DNA from: Brassica napus
Lineage: Eukaryota; Streptophyta; Magnoliopsida; Brassicales; Brassicaceae
Assembly (NCBI RefSeq): GCF_020379485.1
Contig: NC_063452.1
Coordinates: 60,099,338-60,163,337 of the forward strand
DNA: 64,000 nucleotides
Reading direction: 5' to 3'
Shown: positions 58,927 to 64,000 of the stretch, piece by piece
How positions within the stretch are numbered: position 1 is the first letter of the stretch
Layout of the letters: every line of letters begins with the position of its first letter
Notes under the pieces: generated by a model
What the model was told of the DNA's origin: nothing
Seen by the model: only the letters and a program-made list of their open reading frames with translations
Database searches by the model: none
Made by a program: the position numbers and the translations under genes

Positions 58927-60926
58927 TGAAACACCCCGACCCGGAAATATTTGAAAACACGTTGAAAATTCTAAGTAAATATCTGACCAATTTTCAAAGG
59001 AAGAAATACGAAGAAATACTATAACTTTGTCGGCAAAATCCGAAACCAATTACTTAAAAGTTATACTATTAAAATAAGATGGTTTTGATCAAAACTCCTA
59101 CAACATTACCCCAAGTTAAAACACTATTTTCCGATGGTTTTTATAGCCTCGCGCTCCGGTCCACATAATTAACCTTACCTGCATCCGCAAAAAGAGGCAT
59201 GAGTATACAAAATTACTCAGTGAGGACGCTCAAAACCGTCCACATGCAACTCAATAATCAAACAATAACATTCAATGTTCCATTCTAACAATCTAGCATT
59301 TCCATTCTATCAACCTAGCAATTCATTTCCATTATTTCTTACTTAGTCGTTTTTCCTATTACTTATCCATTTTCATGCATCCAAAACGAACAACCTAACA
59401 TCCGGTTCTATCATTCCTTTACTTTAACATGTCCTAACATTTCGACCCAAAGGTTCATCAACATGTAGCCAAACCTATGGCCGAAGCCAAACCTGCGGCC
59501 GTAACCAAACCTGCGGTCGTAGCCATACCTGCGGTCGTAGCCAAACATGCGGCCGTAGCCAAACATGCGGCCAAAGCCAAACCTGTGACCCGTCGGTCCA
59601 TTATGGCACATAGCCAAACCTGCGGCCGAAGCCAACATGTGACCCGAAGGTCCATAACAGCACATAGCCAAACCTGCGGCCGAAGCCAACCTGCGACCCG
59701 AATGTCCATAACGGCACATAGCCAAACCTGCGGCCGAAGCCAACCTGCGACCCAAAGGTCCATAACGGCACATAGCCAAACCTGTGGCCGAAGCCAAACA
59801 TGCGGCCGAAGCCAAACATGCGGCCGAAGCCAACCTGCGACCCGAAGGTCCATAAAGGTCGAAACCAACATACACGGCCCGAAGGCAAAACATAGATTTC
59901 CTTATTTGATTCCATTACTTAGTCATGTACTTTACTTATTTAAGTTCATTCCTCTATTTATGTTCTTTCCTTAATTAATCTGGTCCCTAGTGCATTCCTA
60001 TAACGTTTTCTCCTTAGTATACCAATTTCATTCAAGATCAATTCTACGTTTATTCACATAAACATATCAATTTAAACATATCAATGATCACACACAATCT
60101 AATAAGAAAGTATCCTAAGAACACAAGAACGTTCTTCTATCCTTAAGAACCATCTTGAAGAACGAAGAACGAACTTTCCATAAATGATTCCTCTAACGCA
60201 TATTTATCATCCTAACGAACCAACTATAACAAAGATATTAATTATTAAGCTGCCACGAATCACACCCTCACCTTAGCTGGATCTCTAGGATTCGAAGACT
60301 CTGAACTTCCTTGCGTTTTCTGGTGAAGAACTCTTTAGCTCCTCCTCATTCGATCCCTCTTCTCAAACTTCTCTCTCTACAAACTCGTTCTTGCTCTGAC
60401 TTCTCTGTAAATCTAGTTTTCTTGGTTGTGTAAAAAAATGAGAGCTCAAAGGGTCCTTATATAGGAATTTTTAAGCTTTCTCACCAAGCCGGACACTTAA
60501 TGTCAGTTTCCTTATTTGGCTTGGTCAAAAATCACCATCAGTGGCATGATCTGATTCTTTCCTTAGATTACTCCTGCCGATCCGACTTTCCTTTTGTATT
60601 ATCCTGCAATTGTGGCTAGTCAAACTTTCTTAATTTGGAACCCCCATTATCCAACAGTCGAACATTCTTTAACTGGTCTTGCGGTCTTGATTTCTCCGTA
60701 TGTTTGCTCTGATTGTTCCATGATCGGTTTACCATCGCTCGACCCATTCTGAATATTTCCCATGGATTCATTGAAGATCCGGTACTTATTTAAAAATACA
60801 TTTATTCTTGCAATCTTCACGAATATAAGTGTCACCACACTTAGAAAAATAGACTCCTTATTGATTTAAACTTCTCACAATTTATTTTCTTCGAATTTAA
60901 AAATATTCCGGGAACGGGTCATTACA
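58927..60926 (-). repeat. LTR element C, 5' LTR
   Basis: 2.0 kb, TG...CA ends, inverted terminal ACCCCGACCCG / CGGGTCATTACA region. Includes an 18-bp/54-bp minisatellite (59463-59860). Confidence 0.85.
59463..59860. repeat. 18-bp minisatellite nested in a 54-bp repeat (LTR of element C)
   Basis: The short unit is AGCCAAACCTGCGGCCGT (18 bp). From 59607 the landmark CACATAGCC recurs exactly every 54 bp (59607, 59661, 59715, 59769), that is 3 x 18. Because the period is a multiple of three, long open frames appear on both strands; these are artefacts of the repeat. Confidence 0.9.
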
Positions 60927-61413
60927 GAGAATATCGAATCTCTCTCTCAATTATAGGTCTTTTGTTCAAGACTCTTCTTTTCTTTATCAACGTTCAAGAC
61001 TCTAGAGTGAGAGAGAAAGAAAGACAAAAAGCCAAAAATTCTCTCGAAGATCAATAAGATTTTTTTTTCACCTTTGGATTCTCTCCCTCTCTTTAATACT
61101 ACTACCACTACTTGGCACTTGCTACTAGCCCTTGTGATTATTGCGGTTCATAAATTCTGTGTGCCTACTCAGTTCGTGCGTGGGATACACACACTCCAAT
61201 CTCTTTCTGCTCTCTATAAAAAAAAAATTTAATGCTCTCTCACAACTACTTTCTTCTACAAGTGGCGGTGAACAGAAAAAGACAGAGTCACATATAGAGA
61301 GATATGATCTGATCTCATTTCATTTCATTTTCCTTCTTTTGCGAGGGAAATTTAATACCCTTCTCCACTTTGAATTATCTCATTTACTCATCAGGAAAGA
61401 TAGAGAGAAAGAG
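60927..61413. other. Spacer upstream of APT5 foldback element
   Basis: CT/AG-rich low-complexity sequence (CTCTCTCTC, GAGAGAGAAAGAAAG). No gene supported. Confidence 0.4.
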
Positions 61414-62046
61414 ATATATAATATATGACTTATTCTTTTTTAGGTTCACCAACCAATAAAATTGTGTTATTTCATATTTGATATCTTTTAAAAAAAGAAA
61501 ACAAAATATTGTCAAATTATATTATGTTTTTTAAATTAAAAGGTAAAAAAAAATATAAAAAAAATACTAATTACAAAAAAATATATTTTTAATATCGTCG
61601 GCAAAACACTAAACTCTAAATCATAATCCTAAACCCTAGATACTAAATTCTAAACCCTTGGGTAAACCCTAAACCCTTGGATAAATCCTTAACTCTAAAT
61701 CAATATCACTAAACACTAAAACATAAAAGGGTTTAGGATTTAGGGTTTAGAGTTTTAGTGTTTAATGTTTTTTTATTTAGAGTTTATGATTTATCCAAGG
61801 ATTTAGGATTTATCCAAGGATTTAGGATTTATCCAAAGGTTTAGGATTTACCCAAAGGATTAGGATTTAGGGTTTATGGATTAGGATTTAGGGTTTAGTA
61901 ATTAGGATTTAGGGTTTAGTGTTTGCTTTCTGTAAATACTATTTTGTTTTACTTTTTTTTTATTTTTAAAAAATAATATAACTTGACAATATTTGGTTAG
62001 AGATTCAAGCTAGAGGTGAACCCAAGAATAACTTATAATATATTAA
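61414..62046. mobile_element. Foldback/MITE element with telomere-like core
   Basis: Inverted arms: left TATATGACTTATTC...GGTTCACC (61421-61450) pairs with right GGTGAACCCAAGAATAACTTATA (about 62015-62037, written as its parts GGTGAACC and GAATAACTTATA). Inner arms AATATTGTCAAATTATATTA (61506) and TAATATAACTTGACAATATT (61973) also pair. Core 61600-61920 has CCCTAAA-type units on the left and TTTAGGG-type units on the right, so the whole element can fold into one hairpin. It ends about 35 bp before the APT5 ATG. Confidence 0.7.
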
Positions 62047-62079
62047 TCACACGCTCTTTGACTGAAAGGTAGAGAAGCA

Positions 62080-63220
62080 ATGTTTGCGGCGGAGAACGGG
62101 CTCAAAGGAGATCCAAGGCTTGAAGCTATATCAGCAGCTATTAGAGTTGTTCCTGATTTCCCCAAGAAAGGTCTTTGAAAACATCTTCCTCTGTTTCGTT
62201 TCATGCTCTTTTCCTGTTATTACAATTCTGTGATAGAAGTCTCTTTGTTTCTCTCGGACAGGGATTATGTTCCAGGACATAACAACGTTGTTGCTGGATC
62301 ACAAGGCCTTTAAACATACAATTGATATCTTTGTTGATCGCTACAAAGACATGCATATCTCTCTTGTTGCTGGTAAAACCTCCTTTGTTTGTTTTTTTTT
62401 TTCTGTTTCTTTTTTCTATCGTCATTATTTTTTACTCAATAAAGAAAAAAAATCTATTTTCTTACATGCAAGTGCTTGTATGTGAATAGGAGTTGAAGCA
62501 AGAGGTTTCATGTTTGGTCCATCCACTGCTTTAGCCATAGGTGCAAAGTTTGTCCCTTTGCGTAAACCCGGGAAATTACCAGGTAATATTTTACATTTTT
62601 TACTTCATTATCTGTTTTTATTATTATTGTTGTTGATAGTCTATTAAGATTCTGAAAACGGCAAAAATGTAATTATAGGGAAGGTCATATCGGAGTCTTA
62701 TGAGCTCGAGTATGGACATGACCGTCTAGAGATGCACGTTGGCGCCGTTGAGCCACGAGAACGCGTCATTATAATCGACGATCTTGTCGCCACCGGCGGC
62801 ACACTCTCCGCCGCCATTAGCCTTATGGGTATTTATTTCTCTTTTTTTTCCTATATTCCTCAATTGATAATGAGATTTATGTTGACTTGTTATGTGACAT
62901 TTGTTAACATTTTGACGTTATATAGAAAGCCAGGGCGCTGAAGTTGTGGAATGTGCTTGTGTTATCGGCTTGCCTGAAGTCAAGGTGAGTGATACTTCTT
63001 CTTACTTGGTTAAGAAGTTACCTTTGGCTTGTTTGTACTTTAGAAAAGATATGGCTTAGTGATAGAGTTGGATATGTGATTTGGTTTAGGATTATGGTCT
63101 CAATTGAAATTTACTCGTTAAGCTAATTGTAAATTTTTTGAATTGTGATAGGGACAACACAAGCTGAAAGGGAAGCCGCTCTATGTGCTGGTGGAGCCTA
63201 GTGGATTAGATGAATTCTGA
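62080..63220 (+). CDS. APT5: Adenine phosphoribosyltransferase (APT5-like)
   Basis: Six exons: 62080-62170, 62262-62372, 62490-62582, 62679-62828, 62926-62984 and 63152-63220, all GT-AG, joining into 190 residues. The protein starts [20 protein letters not shown], has [40 protein letters not shown], the PRPP-binding motif [14 protein letters not shown] and ends [13 protein letters not shown] salvages adenine (adenine + PRPP to AMP + PPi) and in plants also acts on cytokinin bases, mainly in the cytosol. The short N terminus lacks a transit peptide, as in APT2-APT5. The catalytic Asp-Asp and Thr-Gly-Gly-Thr are intact. Position supports APT5 (At5g11160); APT4 is a close paralogue. Confidence 0.93.
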
Positions 63221-64000
63221 TTATAGGATACAACCCGGTTAATTCCGGTTCAGCTTTTTGTCCTCATGCAGAGACAGAGTTCATGTTCTTTAAAAATTCA
63301 GGGTTTCTCTTTCCCTTTTTATTACCCTGTAGATTTTTAAACTTTGTTGTTTGTGTTAACGTATGAGTTATGACAATGTGTACTTTTCCACTGCAGCGGT
63401 TGGTAAAACCGGGAAACAGAAACCTCTTAACATCGCTGGTTTGGTGGATCACTAATTAACCTTACCCTAATCAAATTTATATCGAGGATCAATCATAAAA
63501 GAAGCCTATAAAACACTTTCCTAATTTCATGCGTGAAACCTGCAAAGTACTAGTAGTGGTGGGGGTCTACTAAAGTTATTACTGCTTTTAGAGCTCTGGA
63601 AAGAAGTTGGTTGGTATTCTACGACAAAATACTATTCATCACTGCAGTTGTATAGTTCCAAATATTATATATATATATATTTATAATTTGAACTCAATAT
63701 TAAAACAGAAGTGTGTTTGTCTGTTTTTGAAACCACTATGATTTGGTCACTGCGTTCATACAATCATACTTGTTTTATTTTCTTAAAATACAATTTCATT
63801 ATTTCATAGTTTGCACTTTTCAACAATTGAGTACCGTATTTATATTAAAAAAACCATGAAATATCAACTGTGGAAAGAAATATGTTAATTAAAAAAATAA
63901 TAATAATGGGCCGTTTAAGATAGTAATTAGAATTGGGCTACAAGCCCAAGAAGTTTTAGAATGGGGCCAGACACGTTGTTGCGCCTAAAAATATTCAAAA
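63221..64000. other. APT5 3' flank
   Basis: AT-rich 3' UTR and downstream sequence. (TA)n near 63667-63682. Near the right edge, GGGCC (63909), TTGGGCT and AAGCCCAA (63933-63949) suggest that the promoter of another gene lies beyond the window. Confidence 0.4.

Larger units (their letters stand above)
55669..60926 (-). mobile_element. LTR retrotransposon C: large, apparently non-coding
   Basis: The right LTR (58927-60926, 2.0 kb, TGAAACACC...CATTACA) is the 5' LTR on the minus strand. Next to it, on the minus strand, is TGGTATCAGAGC (58924-58913), the classic primer site for initiator tRNA-Met. The left LTR is only the last 663 bp (55669-56331) and is preceded internally by a purine tract AAGTGGGGAAGAG (56345-56333). 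The 2.6-kb interior has no convincing Gag or Pol frame, so it resembles a LARD. The left end was lost together with the end of element B. Confidence 0.82.

Noticed and set aside
59411..59974. Frames of 104-165 codons on both strands
   Set aside because: Produced by the 18/54-bp minisatellite, whose period is a multiple of three.
61141..61428. 95-codon plus-strand frame upstream of APT5
   Set aside because: Low-complexity, runs into the foldback element and has no recognisable domain.

Overview
This window is nuclear DNA of a flowering plant, almost certainly a Brassica or close relative in the Brassicaceae. Genes are intron-rich with GT-AG (and GC-AG) splice sites, intergenic DNA is very AT-rich, and several generations of transposons are nested between genes. 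Recognisable single-copy genes occur in an order that, from memory, matches the Arabidopsis chromosome 5 segment At5g11160-At5g11240: a UTP5/WDR43-like WD40 gene (1-1582, minus, cut by the window edge), a KT/KV-type nucleotide-sugar transporter (4558-5610, minus), two UAP56 DEAD-box helicase genes (35053-38210 minus and 38879-41754 plus), a SHINE-clade AP2/ERF gene (42307-43270, minus) and adenine phosphoribosyltransferase 5 (62080-63220, plus). A NAC gene (2262-3524), a Brassicaceae-type RRM-like gene (27480-28409) and a tRNA-Gly(UCC) (24552-24623) lie among them. I saw no glutamate-receptor-like genes, which I recall in the Arabidopsis interval.

Layout. 1-5.6 kb: compact genes. 5.6-7.8 kb: AT-rich spacer with small duplications. 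7.78-11.82 kb: a degenerate Mutator-like element filled with about 20 copies of a 22-bp palindrome and, in its left half, five evenly built micro-exon-like modules. 12.3-14.3 kb: a tandem segmental duplication. 14.3-15.2 kb: a 5'-truncated LINE and a 166-bp hAT MITE, both with clear target-site duplications. 15.9-23.2 kb: LTR retrotransposon A (minus), complete with LTRs, PBS, PPT and a 5-bp TSD, coding only Gag plus protease. 24.6-27 kb: the tRNA followed by a higher-order satellite array. 27.5-28.4 kb: RRM-like gene. 30.6-31.5 kb: a poly(A)-tailed retroposon with an 18-bp TSD. 32.9-34.2 kb: a probable non-autonomous Helitron. 34.6-41.9 kb: a head-to-head UAP56 pair forming a large palindrome. 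42.3-43.3 kb: SHINE gene. 45.3-60.9 kb: a nest of a decayed copia element (with a MITE inside), LTR element B (sister of A, plus strand) and LTR element C (minus, non-coding), with B and C fused at a deletion junction. 61.4-62.0 kb: a foldback element carrying telomere-like repeats directly upstream of APT5.

The host genes are ordinary housekeeping and regulatory genes and do not form a pathway; they share a conserved neighbourhood. The most unusual structures are the UAP56 palindrome (two 2.36-kb arms with no length difference and no base difference where I compared them, ending abruptly at an exon edge, with an extra terminal exon on one copy), the palindrome and micro-exon arrays inside the 7.8-11.8 kb element, and the pair of RT-less Gag-protease retrotransposons whose related gag genes are joined to different proteases. 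All exon boundaries were read by eye from splice motifs and family protein similarity; no alignment or search could be run.
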